Assembly (NCBI GenBank): GCA_963573385.1
Contig: CAUYLG010051975.1
Location: 1-64,000, forward strand
Direction: 5' to 3'
DNA length: 64,000 bases
Source of the DNA: Cacajao melanocephalus
Taxonomy: Eukaryota; Chordata; Mammalia; Primates; Pitheciidae
Shown: in pieces, positions 25,720 to 37,863 of the stretch
Numbering within the stretch: the stretch's first letter is position 1
How the letters are laid out: the number at the start of each line of letters is the position of its first letter
The notes under the pieces: generated by a model
Databases searched by the model: none
What the model saw: only the letters and a program-made list of their open reading frames with translations
Told to the model about the DNA's origin: nothing
Translations under genes and position numbers: made by a program

Positions 25720-26587
25720 ACCCGAGGAATTCCACTTCCGGGAATATATAGGAGAGGTATCCTTCCTGATTCCTCCCACTAAGTACAACTAAAATCTCCA
25801 GTTATTACACAGAAAAAAAAATATAAAAAGTCGCTGAAAAGTGGAGAGAAGGCAGATCAGCTTGGGAACTCAGGATCCAAGAATGACCTCAGAGCAGGTT
25901 GGTCATTGCTGTTGTTTTGCCTCATATATCCTAAACTTGGAGCTGAACAAGTTAGCAACCCAGAAATGCCAATTGTCACAAACAGAAGAGCCCCCATAAC
26001 ACCCTGCTCTGTCTAGTCAGGAAAGGGGCAGCCTAGCAAGTCAGAAAACTTTTACGTAATAGCACTCCAGCCAAACGCTATACAGAAAAACCTGGAGAGA
26101 CTAGACTTGCACTCTGGACAGGTCCCATTGAGGCACCCCAACTGGGTCACCTCCCAGCACAGAGGTGTGTCAGAGAAGGCTGGGTACAGAACCTGCAGTG
26201 TCAGGGGAGACCTGGACCCTGCAGGTGAGAAGCCTGGACTCCGACTTCCTACCCCAGGAGTAATGAGGAACCTAGCCCTGCTCCCCATTGGGGTGGTGTC
26301 AGAGGAAATCTAGTGAGAGTAAGGACTTTTACCACCTACCAGTAATAATGAGGTGTCAGAAGACACCATGTGAGGATGTCTGAGTGGTCTGCAGCTTGCT
26401 CTCCCAGCCAGAGTGGTACCACTGCAAGCCTAACATGGAGCCAGAATCCTCACCCTCAACCACAAAAAGGTGGAGGCCATCTCCCTTGGGGATCATCAGA
26501 GGCTGAGTGGAAAACCTGGATATGCTCTTCTGGCAGATACTCTAGCACCCCACCCTTCCTCTGCCAGAGAGGTATAGAACAAGCTAC
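25720..26587 (+). mobile_element. L1M LINE, 5' UTR part
   Basis: A GC-richer stretch with L1M 5' UTR wording (GGAGCTGAACAAGTTAGCAAC, CAGAAAAACCTGGAGAGAC). It is interrupted at 26588 by an LTR and resumes at 27031. The exact 5' end was not determined. Confidence 0.6.
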
Positions 26588-27030
26588 TTTGTTTCCTAGG
26601 ACTACCGTAACAAATTACAACCAATTAGTTGGCTTACATCAGTGAAAAGTTACTCAGTCGCACTTCTGGAGGCTGGAAATCTGAATCAAGGTGCTTTCAG
26701 GGTCGCAATCATTCTGAAGTTTCTAGAGGAAATTTTTCCTCACCTCTTCCAGCTTCTGGAGCCTCCAGATGTTCTTTGGCTTGTAACAGCATAACCCTAC
26801 TCTTGGGCTCTGCCTTCACATGGCCCTCCCTGTGTCTCTTTGTATTCTCTCCTCCACATGCAAGGACACAAGTCATGGATGTAAGGCCCACACTAAACCT
26901 AGGATGACTTCATCTCAAGACCCTTAATTAATTTCATCTGCAAAGATCCTATTTTCAAATAAGATCATATCCTGAGGTTCTGAATCAACAGGAATGGGGG
27001 CAGTGAGGGCAATATTCAATGCACTATACT
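26588..27030 (-). mobile_element. MaLR LTR (MLT1-type) inserted in L1
   Basis: Reverse LTR order: TTGTTTCCTAGGACTACCGTA, CACTTCTGGAGGCTGGAAATC, CACATGGCCCTCCCTGTGTC, AATTTCATCTGCAAAGATCC, TCAAATAAGATCATATCCTG and CAATATTCAATGCACTAT. L1 sequence lies on both sides in the same orientation. AGCTA occurs at both borders (26582-26586 and 27031-27035) and may be the 5-bp target-site duplication. Confidence 0.82.
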
Positions 27031-28200
27031 AGCTAAAACAGAAGGTTTGAATAACATCCAAAATCTCATAATATCATAGCTCAAAATGTCCAAGTTTCCA
27101 TCAAAAAAATCATTCATCATATCAAAAAAAAAGGAAAATTTTCCTGAAAATGGGCAATCAATAGAAGCTAACACTAAGAAGACAGAGATGTCAGAATTAG
27201 CTGAAAGTATTTTAAGCAGCTATCATAAAAATGCTTCAAGAGAAATTACAAACACACTTGAAACAAATGAACATTTAAAAGGTCCTCAGCAAACAAGCAG
27301 AAGATACAAGGATGAAATAAAAACTTTAGAACTGAAAAATACAATCACTATAATAAAAAATAATTAATAGGCTAAACAGCAGAATGGAGGGAAAGAGAAA
27401 TTGGTTAACTTGATGATACAGCAATAAAAATTACCTAATCCGAAATCAGAAAAAAAAAATTTGCTGAAATAGAAGAAATCTCAATGATTTGTGAGACAAA
27501 ATAGAAAATCCAACATTCATATAATTGGAGTCCCCAAATTAGAGGCGAAAGATGGTGGAGCCTAAAAAGAAACAGTGGTTTAAAACTTCCCCAATTTGGC
27601 AATAAACATCCTACAGATTCAAGAAGCTGGGCAAACACCAAATAGGATAAGCTCAAAGAAACCCAGAATAGGATATATTGTAATTAAATTTTGAACACTA
27701 AAGAAAAAAATTCTTGAAGATAACAATAAATAGATAACACCTTACCTATTGGGGAAAAAACTGAATGTATAGAGGATCTCTCATCAAAAACTAGGGGCCA
27801 AATGAAGTGGCACAATATTCTTCAAATGCTGAAAGAAAAGGACTATTCAACTCAGAATTCCGTATTTAGTAAAAATTTCCTTCAAAAATGAAGGATCAAT
27901 AAAGCAATGTAATATCTACCATATTAACAAACTAAAGAAGAAAAATCACATGATCATATCAATTAATACATAAAAAGCATTGACAAAATTCAACACCCAC
28001 TTACGATAGAAATTCTCAAAAAAATAAGAATACTTATAATCCTCTAGTTGAGGGTTATATCCTCAACTTGATAATTATCCACAGCAAACCTACAGTTAGT
28101 ATGATGTATAACAGTGAAAGATTGAGTGCTGTCCTCCTAGCATTAAGAGCAGAGCAAGGAGATCCACTCTCACCACACTTTTTCAATGATCCAGGAAGCT
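27031..28200 (+). mobile_element. L1M LINE, ORF1 region joined to ORF2 RT region
   Basis: Continues the L1 from 26587. ORF1-type sequence at 27060-27890 includes AAGAAGCTGGGCAAACACC and ATGCTGAAAGAAAAGGACTA. At about 27900 it jumps to the ORF2 reverse-transcriptase region (CATGATCATATCAATTAATAC, GACAAAATTCAACACCCAC, CAAGGAGATCCACTCTCACC). The endonuclease part is missing, so there is a large internal deletion; the element is broken and ends near 28200. Confidence 0.75.
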
Positions 28201-28207
28201 CTAGCTT

Positions 28208-29070
28208 TACATAGATGACTGAGCAGTCTCTACACTGGTTTTCCTGGCTCCAGTTTGGGCAGCCCATTCAAACCACTTATCCTGGGAGTCATCCTTGATG
28301 ACTTTTTCTTGTACATCCTTTGTCCAGTCCAATAGCAAAATCTGTTTTGCCTTCAAAATGGGTCCAAAATACAGCCACCGCCCTATTTTTGTGGTTCTCT
28401 TCAAAGACACCACTATGCTTTCCTGGATCAAGGCAAATGATTCTTCAGGGGTCACCTTTATCCCTCCACAGTGCCCTCATAACAGCTAGAGTGATTCCCT
28501 TAATAAATAAAACATACCATAACACTCTTCTACTTCAAGCCACCAATCACTCAAAGAAAAAGCCAGCACCCCTGCAACTGCCACCAGTGTCTGCAGAAAC
28601 TGCCCTCATCACCTCTCAGACCTTACCTCTGCCTCTCCACCTTGTTCTCCCCATTCAGCCACCTGACCTCCCTGATTAGAACCAACCAAACACATTCCTG
28701 TCTTGAGGCTTTAAAACATGTTGTTTTCAAATGCACTTTTGCAAATGCTATTTTCTTTGCCATGAAGGGTTCTCCAAGTCTCTCTCCTCCAACTGTTACC
28801 TTTCACAGAGACTTCTTCTCTGACCTTTTCTCATAATTCAGAGCCCATGACCCCTTGGTACACCTTATCCTCCATTTGCTATCCTTTCCTTCATTTCCCT
28901 TAGAACCATCTGACATTTCATTGATCAGGTTATGTGTCCCTTCACTAGAATGCAAATTCAAAGGGCAAGACCTTATCTATTTTGCTTCCTACTTATGGCT
29001 GTCTCTACTGACTAGAAGTGTCTGGCATATACCAGATACTTGATAAATATTTGGTAAATGAATGAATTAA
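28208..29070 (+). mobile_element. L2 LINE, long 3' segment
   Basis: About 860 bp of L2 in plus orientation. It carries GGGAGTCATCCTTGATGACTT, a CTGCCACCAGTG stretch, CATTTTCTTTGCCATG-like wording, CACAGAGACTTCTTCTCTGACC, and the terminus TCTGGCATATACCAGATACTTGATAAATA then AATGAATGAA (trimmed). Open frames here are relics of the L2 coding region and are not functional. Confidence 0.82.
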
Positions 29071-29079
29071 AATAATACC

Positions 29080-29607
29080 CTACATGCATCTTTCTTTTTT
29101 AATTTTTTAAACGCACTTTTGGTTTGTAGTTTTAAGTTCTGGGGTACATGTGCAGGATGTGCAGGTTTGTTCCATAAGTAAACGTGTGCCATGGTGGTTT
29201 GCTGCACCTATCAACCCATCACCTAGGTATTAAGCCCAGCATGAATGCATCAGCTCTTTTCCCTAATGCCCTCCCTACACCCTACCCTGACAGGCCCCAG
29301 TAACTGTTGTTCCCCTCCCTGTGTCCATGTGTTCTCATTGTTCAGCTCCCACTTATAAGTGAGAACATGCAGTGTTTGGTTTTTCTGTTCCTGTTAGTTT
29401 GCTGAGGATAATGGCTTCCAGCTTTATGTATATCCCTGCAGAGGACAGGATCTCATTCCATTTTAATCACTGCATAGTATTTCATGCTGTGTATGGACCA
29501 CATTTTCTTTATCCAGTCTATCACTGATGGGCATTTGGGTTGATTCCATGTCTTTGCTATTGTGAAGAGTGCTGCAATGAACATGCACATTCTACATGCA
29601 TCTTTCT
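29080..29607 (-). mobile_element. L1P LINE 3' end, 5'-truncated, with target-site duplication
   Basis: A perfect 16-bp duplication, CTACATGCATCTTTCT, lies at 29080-29095 and 29592-29607. Between them is an antisense L1 3' end: a short T/A-rich tail, GTACATGTGCAGGATGTGCAGG, CACTTATAAGTGAGAACATGC, TTCATGCTGTGTATGGACCAC and GGGTTGATTCCATGTCTTTGC. The wording is that of primate L1PA/L1PB families. Length is about 496 bp, a normal truncated retrotransposition product landing just after an L2. Confidence 0.95.
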
Positions 29608-31369
29608 ACCTAATTTCTTTCCTCTTTCTTTTCCTCCCTACTTCTTTTTCTCTTCTTGAACTAATATAAAAAAGCCTACTGGTAGTACCAGACTGTGCAC
29701 TGAATTCTTGCAAAACATGAGTGACTAAGTTTGTCTTTTTTCTGCATAAATAAATCTGTGTACGTAAACAAAGTATCACATCGGAATCAAATAGCAACTC
29801 AGTTTACAAAAGTGTACTAGTGTAATTCTGTGCAAATTATTAGATGAACATGGAAAGAAACAGAGAGGCACTGAGGACACAAATACTCCCAGGATTTCTA
29901 AATTGTTTCACGTGTCCACCTAATGCTTCACCCTAGAGAGTGATGCTAATTCTTGTCCCCATTTCCTGACAGCCGGAGTCCTTAGGAGTACTTCCTAACA
30001 CTCTAGAAACAGAGTCTGGTGGTCCCTGAAGTCACTTAGACAATATTCCTGTGCTAGAAGACTATCAATACACGGAGAGGTAGATGGCAAGGTAATTTTT
30101 ACTTAGGTTGAGTAGGCAAAGGTCATGTGTCAATATAGGAGTTGCCTCTAGCACCTTTCATTTGTCTCTTTCTTAAGGCAGCAGCCAGCCTGGCACTCAC
30201 TATCAGAACCAGGAAAGTCCCCATTAAGTCTCCTCTCTAAGGGATTTAGTGGGATAGGTTTGTGTCCATAAGCAAAAGCCCTGATAATGCGCAGTGTCTT
30301 GCTTGCTGTTCCCATCTTGGCATAAATTATGGACCAGAGCTGGACAGTGTCCAGACAATCCAGCAACCCTACACTGATGAAACATCCCTCACCCCTCCTC
30401 ATGCTGAAGCCAGCCCTCTGGATAATAAAAGGCAATCAAATGTCAACTCGCACACGACAGTTGTTATTCCAGACAAGTGCTTTGTTCCAGTCTGTCCAAG
30501 AAGTAGGGAAGATTATTCACTTAGCTCCAAATGCAATTTATTTTCTGAACTTGTTTCAGTTTGATTCTCTCATGCTTTATGCTTCATAATAAGTTTAGAT
30601 TCTGCTCTACTTGAATCAGTGAAACCCCAGGGGCGTCTCTTGCAAGTTGCAGAGAGTGATGATTAGCAACTCAAAACTGAAGCATGTTCAAGACTTCCAG
30701 AAACAGAACCCAACCCCATGGAGTAAAATGTAAGTCACAGCCTGAAGCAGATGTAGCAAGAATCTGAGGTTTGAGACATCAAATGGGCACCTCTGCTCTG
30801 TGCAAACCACTTCCTTGCTGGTCTCAAAACTTCAGTTGGTCCTAAATGCCTGGGGCGCTGTATCACGGTGGAGGCTGGGTTTTGGCTTCTTCTTTGAATT
30901 CTGGATTTCTTCACCCTTTCTTTCTGCTAGACAGCAAGCTAACTTCATACTTTCTCTCATGTTTGTGTCTGACACCTTCACAATATAGAACACTGGGCTC
31001 TTTTAGCGGAAAATAAAAAATCACTGTGCAAGATGGGCTGATTGCTGATGGCTGAAGCTTCTCGAAACAAAACCAGAAGACACGCATATTCTTAATCAGA
31101 GAAGGTAGGTAACTTCGCCAAATTCTTACCGGTAGTAAGTGACGAACCAGGAGAAGAGTGCCCTGAATCTAAGTGCTGTCATCTCCCCTATTTAACACTC
31201 TTGTAACTGTTCCCTTCATTTCTTATAGTCTCACTCTTTTTCAATCTTTTCCTCTCATAGTTTTTTTCCAACTTTCTTATAACAACACCTTATTTTACTC
31301 TTGAGTTTAATAAAACAATAATACAATGACATAATCAAGTACTATGTCATTGTATGTATTTTCTCTTTG
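29608..31369. other. Unique intronic DNA
   Basis: No repeat family or gene recognised. A 13-bp perfect inverted repeat lies at 31321-31355. Open frames around 30148-30589 have no domain. Confidence 0.45.
31321..31355. repeat. 13-bp inverted repeat
   Basis: ATACAATGACATA at 31321-31333 is exactly complementary to TATGTCATTGTAT at 31343-31355, with a 9-nt spacer. The arms are AT-rich. Confidence 0.85.
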
Positions 31370-31895
31370 GTTTCTTCTAAGAATTTCCCTCAACATTTGG
31401 TGCTCTGCAACTTCACTTTGGTGTGTTCAAGTGCAGTTATTCCTATCCTCAACTTAAGGATTCATTTATTTTGCAATTCTGGAAAATTCTTAGCCAATAT
31501 ATTTAAGACAGTGCCCACTTCCTCCTACTCTCTATGCTCCTTCTGAAGCTTCTCAGAAATTCTCATTCTGCCTTCCACGTCTCTCAGTCATTCTTCTAAG
31601 GTACCCAGTTCTTATTCTAGGTCATAAATTCTAGGTTATGGTCCGAAATATGTCCTTCATTTTCTTAAGTTCTTCAACCATGTGTAAACTGCTGCTTAAT
31701 TTGTCTACCATGGTTTTAATTTCATTGAATATATCTTTCATTTCAAAAAAATGCCTTTTCTTTTTCTTAAATATGCCTGTTGATTTTCATAGTTTTCTTT
31801 CCTGAATTAAGGCTCACAGAGTTTATCTTTGTGCCCTATCATGCTATTTCCAAGTGGCTGAGGCATGCTATAAGCCTCTAATCTGCCATCTCAGA
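31370..31895 (-). mobile_element. L1/HAL1-like LINE fragment, antisense
   Basis: TGGAAAATTCTTAGCCAATAT, CTCAGAAATTCTCATTCTGCC, TTTAATTTCATTGAATATATC and the right end ATCTGCCATCTCAGAA read as antisense 5' and ORF1-region L1M/HAL1 sequence. Family assignment is uncertain. Confidence 0.6.
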
Positions 31896-33224
31896 AAAAA
31901 AAGAAAACAAAATTAAAAACCGTTTTCTTTATAAATTGTATTTTTTTAAGTTTTACTTTGAAATTTAAAGTTGCAAAAATAATTCAATGGATGTCTTCGT
32001 CCTTTTCATCTAAAGTCTTCCAAATACTTTTTACCATATTTTCCACATCATTCTCTATTCTTCTCTCTTGTTTGCTTTCTCTCAATTTATTTATAATTGT
32101 TAAGTTGTGTTATTTCGATCCTGCAGTTTTGCCCTTGTTGTGGGAGAAGAATCACAATAAGCATTAACTCGATCTCCCATGTTAGGAGCTAGAAGTTTCA
32201 TAGTTGAGGGAAGCAGGTGGGAAATGAGAAAAAACAAATATTCATAGGACCAGGAACTAGGCTCTCTGCTTTAAATATCTGTTGACTCATCTGGTCTTCA
32301 GAATGACAGAAAATTATTTATTATGAGCTTCATTTTTAAGAAAGAGAAAAATAGAGGCTTAAAAACAAAGCTTGCTCATGTAGCCGTGGGATCCACATAA
32401 CTATGAAGCCAGGATACTAAACCATATTCTTATTTCCTTTAAAACACACTGCCTGGAGCAACTCAGGAGGACAAACCCAACACACCCCATCTGACAGTTG
32501 CTGAGCATTCTCATATCATTAGAGTGGGATGTAAATAAATTAGAATAGCTGTGCTTTTTCTATCAGCAGGTAATTAGGCAAGCCACACCTGTATAAGGTT
32601 CATTTGTAGATGCATTCTGATTCCTTTCTGAGTTTTATAGCTGTCTCTTTGGGCAATTAACAAACTCAGCTGAATTTCCTATGACTCACCTCAAAATGCC
32701 ATATGCTCACAATGGTTCATGTATAGAAAAAGCAGCTGATACCTCAAGGAAAACATAAGCAAACACCACGTATACAAACACTTCTACTGGGCACATATGC
32801 TTAAGATTTATTGTCTCTTAGGTGGCTTTCGTCACTTTTTAAAATAAGCTAAACTAAACTAATTTTTGGAGACATTTACCTTCAGGCCAAAATTTCTACA
32901 CCCAAAGAAGACATTTTATTATCAGAGAATAAGTCAGAGATGTTGTAACCTTCAGCATACTAAATAAAGGACAACATATCTGGCTAACATGTGTCAAGAA
33001 CAAAATCATTACCTAGTGTTTGGAATGCCACCAATTTATCAGATAAGAGCTTAGTTGGGGCTCTAACTCCATAAAACAAAGAGTTTATCATCCTAAGCCT
33101 CTTTTATTCCCCAGTTTTCCCACTTCCTTGTCATACACACCCTCCACATTGGGTCAGTCCACACACTGACTATCTCTGCTCCATCAGAACTGTCGGTCAC
33201 TGCTGGAGAAAAGTACCCATCCAC
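31896..33224. other. Unique intronic DNA
   Basis: No gene recognised. 32500-32700 is repeat-free with homeodomain-like TAATTA content. Confidence 0.4.
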
Positions 33225-33520
33225 ATACGTTGAAGCCACAGAAATCCATAGTCTTCCCTGCCACTGATTCTTCAGCCTCTCTCTGTCACTCTTTACTGTA
33301 TCACTGGTCAGTTTTTTCTTCCATTCCCCTTAATGACTGTTCCTACTTTTACTATTTCCCTCAAATCCTTCTATTTTGTTCCCCATCGGCAGATGACCTC
33401 ATAATGCTCTGTGCAAAAAGAAAAAAAAATAAAAGATATGGGAGACAACATCATTCTTCCTCCTGCTGAGGGATAGAAGTTCATGATTAATCTATTCTAA
33501 TCTTACCCCCTCCTAGCTTC
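33225..33520 (+). mobile_element. Possible L2 fragment
   Basis: Pyrimidine-rich sequence with GCAGATGACCTCATAATGCTC resembles the L2 coding region in plus orientation. Divergence is high, so the call is tentative. Confidence 0.35.
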
Positions 33521-35169
33521 TTCTGGATACTTCATCCGTTGTTACCAGCCTTGGCCGTACTTCTGACCTTTCTTATCTCAAGACTGGCTTCTGTTCCAGC
33601 CAGACATTTAAGAAGCTTGCTCAAATGCTGCTAGCAGTAAGCAAAACAAACAAGTAAAAAAATCAACAACAGCAAGCAACATATACCTCCTGAATACTCT
33701 CTAATTATTGCTCAAATGGTCTCTTTCCCTTAACAATCAAGTTTCTCAAAAAAAAAAAAAAAAAAAAAAGCTATACACATTGCCTTGTTTCCCACCAGCC
33801 AAACTCCTCTAGCCAAAGAAATGAATCACCTCTTTTTTTGCATCCTCACCTAAGTTGGCTTTGTCGTAATATGTGACAATTTTATTTATATTGTAGAATA
33901 AACTGAAAATCATTCTCTATACCCTTCTCCTATGCATACTTATGTTTAGAAGTGAATACATAAGTAAAAAGAATTTAATGAAACTGTTTTTCACTCACTT
34001 TAGATGGCTAAGAGAGAGACACTGATGGCTGGTATAGACTGAAATTCTGCATTTCTTGTTTCACAAGAGGGAGGGAAAATATCTTCTAAACTGAAAGGGT
34101 ATACATTGTGTCTATGAGACTAAACTGTGCTGTCCTGAACAAAATGGGAAAATGTTTACCTTAATAAAGTGTGCTGGCTTCCTAACTAATAGGAAAGAAA
34201 TCAGCTACTTGTTGATGGAGAGGATGAATGAGAATTAGAGCATCGATCTGCCTTCATGTTTGAGACCAGAGCTGCACTCTTCTCATTTGAACCTTTATAA
34301 AAGTTCTTTAGTGTCTGTTAAAAACTTACATGATCATATTTGGAAGACAGAGGAGGGGCTAAGGGAACAGAACTTCCTGCTCATGTAAGAAGGGTTGGAA
34401 TTTTCTGAAGAAGAGAGCACGTACTGGATCTGGGGGCTTGAGTGCAGGAGATTTGAGAGAACATTGAAAAAATTAAGAAGTGATCATGTGCCCCCTTCTC
34501 ACCACCCGCCACGTGCACGGACTGTACCATTCTGAGATCTATATAACCTGTTGGAAAAAAAAACAGCAACCTATATTTCCAGTATAGTCCAATACTTTGT
34601 CTGGTGAAAATAAACCAGGAGTTACTAAGAACTGGAAAAGGGGAGATTAACTGTTCTATGCCCTCCTTGCCAGGGGCTTGGAAGATGGCTGTGCTGGCAG
34701 AGATGGGCCGTGGAACTGGCCCACTCGGTAATATCACAATGCCAGGCTGACAGCAGAGGTGAAGACTCCCTGTGTGTGAAACCTGATTCCCTATCGTGTA
34801 AGTTAGCAAGTTACAGAAAAGGAGAGGCCCTGCCAAACCTGCATTCATCTTTAATTCAAGTCCTGGTTGCTCCGTAAGCTCCAAATAGAACTGCATTCCC
34901 CAACTCCATGCTGTTCTCCTCTCTCAGGCTCTTAAAACCTCAAAAGTTACCCATGTAAGAAATTTGCCTTCCTACTACAACTAGTTCCTTCTGCTGAATT
35001 TAGAGATTTGGAAAGTGGTGCTGTCATCCACTCATCGCCCATGGATGTTATCTGCCATTCCTCCTCTTTTCTCGCCCAAGTATTTTTTTCACACATTTCT
35101 CCCTAGAATTCCCATTTATACTCATTATTTTCTATTCACTTCATGTTTTCCTTGCCTCTCTCTCTAGTC
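33521..35169. other. Unique DNA with a poly(A) tract and the longest open frame
   Basis: A22 occurs at 33748-33769. The minus strand at 34381-34896 is open for 171 codons, the longest in the window. It shows no domain, and no splice or promoter context supports it. Confidence 0.4.
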
Positions 35170-35850
35170 CTCTAGGCCTCCAACCTATCCTGCCCACTGT
35201 TGGAAGAATAACATTTCTAAAACCCAAAAACCCTTTATAGATCCCCCACTGACTACAAGATGGAAAGAAAACTCCTGCTTAGGCACCTACTTAGACCAGG
35301 CCATTATAGCCTGGTCTATAATGCCCTCCAAGATCTGTCCCCTGTCTATCTCTCCAATGTCACTTACTTCGACTCTCTCCCTTGCCCACTTTATTCCAGT
35401 CATCCTCTCTTCCTTTCCAATCCTGAAACACACCAAATTTATTCCTGCTGCATGGCCTTCTCACATGCTAGTGAGCTAGCAACATGTTGCTTCACTTCTT
35501 CTAACCCTGTTTCCCAAACTCCACCCCACTTCATCCCACCTTCTCAAATGGCAAATGCTTGTGGTTGGGGTATTGGCTTAAATGTCTTTTCAAAGTGGTC
35601 ATCCCGTTCTGAATGATTTACCACTACCATTCTACCTCATTCTTTATTACTACGACCTACTTTTTTCTTATGGCTACTATCATATTATGTGAATATTCAC
35701 TTAATTGTTAACTGGACAGTTTATTGACTGTCTCCCATTAGTGTGAAAGTCCCAAAAAGTCAAAAAATCACAAACTCTCTCTCTGTATATTTTTGTCCCT
35801 GATATTTAGATGATGCCAATACAAACTGATTGAATGAATGATGTATAAAC
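35170..35850 (+). mobile_element. L2 LINE 3' segment
   Basis: L2 order: GCCTCCAACCTATCCTGCCCAC, CCCCCACTGACTACAAGATGG, AATGCCCTCCAAGATCTGTCC, CTGTCTATCTCTCCAATGTC, ATGGCCTTCTCACATGCTA, then TGATTGAATGAATGATG at the end. Confidence 0.85.
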
Positions 35851-35889
35851 TAATGAATGAATGCAGGCTATGAGATGTTCACAGCTGCC

Positions 35890-36275
35890 TCACATCAGTG
35901 GACCTTTACTCACTATGATTCCTCAGCCTAGAGAAGGCTCTTTGTCTACTCCACTATACTGGGAAACACCTACCTACGCAGCTTCCATCCCTTAGCGCTG
36001 GCATCACTTGCTCTTTTAAGTCTCATCTGACTTCCTCCCTTCACTCCCAGGTATAGTTTTAAGCTCCCTTCTTTACGCTTTATCTCTAATTTGCTTCTAT
36101 CATAGTGCTTACAACACTTACACATTCCATTTGTTTGTATATTTCCTGCTAAGAAAATCATTAATTCTTTAAGGATGAGGACTCTCTTAGTCATCACTGT
36201 ACCCCTAGTATCTAGCCCAGTACCTGACACTAAAGTTATTTTTAAATTAGCAAATAAATGGTTGAATGAGACATG
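35890..36275 (+). mobile_element. Second L2 LINE 3' end
   Basis: TTTAAGTCTCATCTGACTTCC, CTATCATAGTGCTTACAACAC, TAAGGATGAGGACTCTCTTAG, CCCCTAGTATCTAGCCCAGTAC and AATAAATGGTTGAATGAG form the L2 terminal block again, same orientation, only about 50 bp after the previous copy. Confidence 0.82.
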
Positions 36276-36923
36276 CTTATGATTCTGTTTTTTCTCATAG
36301 CACATAAAACATCTCACTGTAAAAATTATTGATGATCTTCTCTGGGCACATCACCATTCATTAACTGGGGTTCTGGGATGTACAGCAGTGCAAGATATAG
36401 GTTAATACTTAGTAAATTACATCCCTTCCAAAAAGCATGGCATGCCAGACTGCACAGAGAAAAGGAAAGACACCATGAAGAGAGGTCAGTAGTAATTCCA
36501 TTAAGTTTGCAAAATACGGTGCAAAACTGAGCACCAATGGTCCATGACCTTAGTAGGGTAAAAGGACAGTTTCAGAAGTCACTGACAGTGTTGAATATAG
36601 AGGTTGTCAAGCAAGGTGGAGTCGGAGGAATTATTATTTTAGATTGTCTATACCTGAATATGAGGAATGTTACATTTAAACCCTAAGACAATTTAAACCA
36701 CATTTAGCACCAAAGGGCACGCAGGATTTTGTACTGGCAGTTATTTAATTTTCAATGCCCTTTTCTCTAGTCAAATTGCCCTTAACATAATCTGCCAATG
36801 AAATGATTATCTCTCCTGATAATGGATGGACCATTTATATTTAGTTATTTAACATGACAATGCACAATACTGAGGCTTATACAGCCACCTCAGAATGAAG
36901 TTGATTGATTTGCTTTGTGTTTT
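36276..36923. other. Unique DNA
   Basis: Nothing recognised. Confidence 0.4.
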
Positions 36924-37163
36924 TCTTTTCAAAGTATGACTCTCCCTGACATGTTTTGCCTCAATTGGAAATGTTATTTGGGTATTTACATAATTATGGA
37001 AAAGCCAAGAACTTCATGTGTCATATACTATTTTCTTGATCCCCACAGCAACCCTAAGAGTAAGACACGAAAAATGTTTATTAAATAGACTCTTCCACTT
37101 CTACCAACATGGTGGATGAGATGCCCTCACTCAACCTTTCCACAGAAGCCACTGAAATGTTCA
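36924..37163 (+). repeat. Direct repeat copy 1 of a 940-bp-offset duplication
   Basis: About 240 bp here match 37864-38103 at a constant offset of 940 bp, roughly nine in ten bases by eye and without visible indels. Shared blocks include TATGACTCTCCCTGACA, ATGTTATTTGGGTATTTACA and TAGACTCTTCCACTTCTA. The right part of the unit is the 5' start of an L1. Confidence 0.92.
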
Positions 37164-37860
37164 ATAAAACATAAAAAAAAAAAATCACTATGCTGGCCTA
37201 AGAAAGAAAATGTGCTATGCTCCAAAGTAAAGTAAAAACAAAAATTTGGGGAATAAGTGACTATTGAAGTCATCTTTGAACCTGAGAGTTTCCCGCCAAC
37301 CCCTAGAGAATCTGAGTTTTGGTTTGACAACTGCACAGGTCCCAGGAAATAGGAAAAGCAGCCCAAAGCTTGGCCACATTGGGAAATTTGATAGACCACT
37401 GCAAAAGGCTGGTACTCAAGAAAGCCGCATAGAAAAGTGAACGAGAAACAAATCGCTGTTGCAAAGGGAGCAGCAAGAAAACTTGCTCGTCTTGACGCTA
37501 GCGCTACTCTGGGAAAGTATCCATGTATACCCCCAAGCTGGTTTTCACTACAAATGCACACTACTGAGGTGGTTTGATAGTCATGAAGAATTTAACTTAA
37601 ACTGGACCTGTGTTGAGCATGCCTCTGGGTGACTAGCAGAAGAAGTTCTCTCAGGAATATCACTTAACCCAAGTTATCAAGTGTTCCCCAAATGCAGTTC
37701 CAAGTAAATAGTCACCTTACAATCAATATTCATAAAGCATACTAGTAATGCAATACTACAAATAAAAACCAGCTGGAACAACTGACATTAAAAATAGGCC
37801 TCCAAAGATATACTCTATTGGAAATAGATATACCAGGGATATATACCAGTCCCCATCAAA
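37095..37860 (+). mobile_element. L1M LINE, 5' UTR region
   Basis: Starts near ACATGGTGGATGAGATGCCC and runs through 5'-UTR-like sequence (CACATTGGGAAATTTGATAGACC, GGTACTCAAGAAAGCCGCAT). It is cut off where the second copy of the duplicated segment begins. The minus strand is open for 144 codons at 37127-37561, an artefact of antisense L1 5' UTR. Confidence 0.6.
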
Positions 37861-37863
37861 ATT

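Noticed and set aside
37127..37561. 144-codon minus-strand frame
   Set aside because: Antisense of L1M 5' UTR; no conserved domain.
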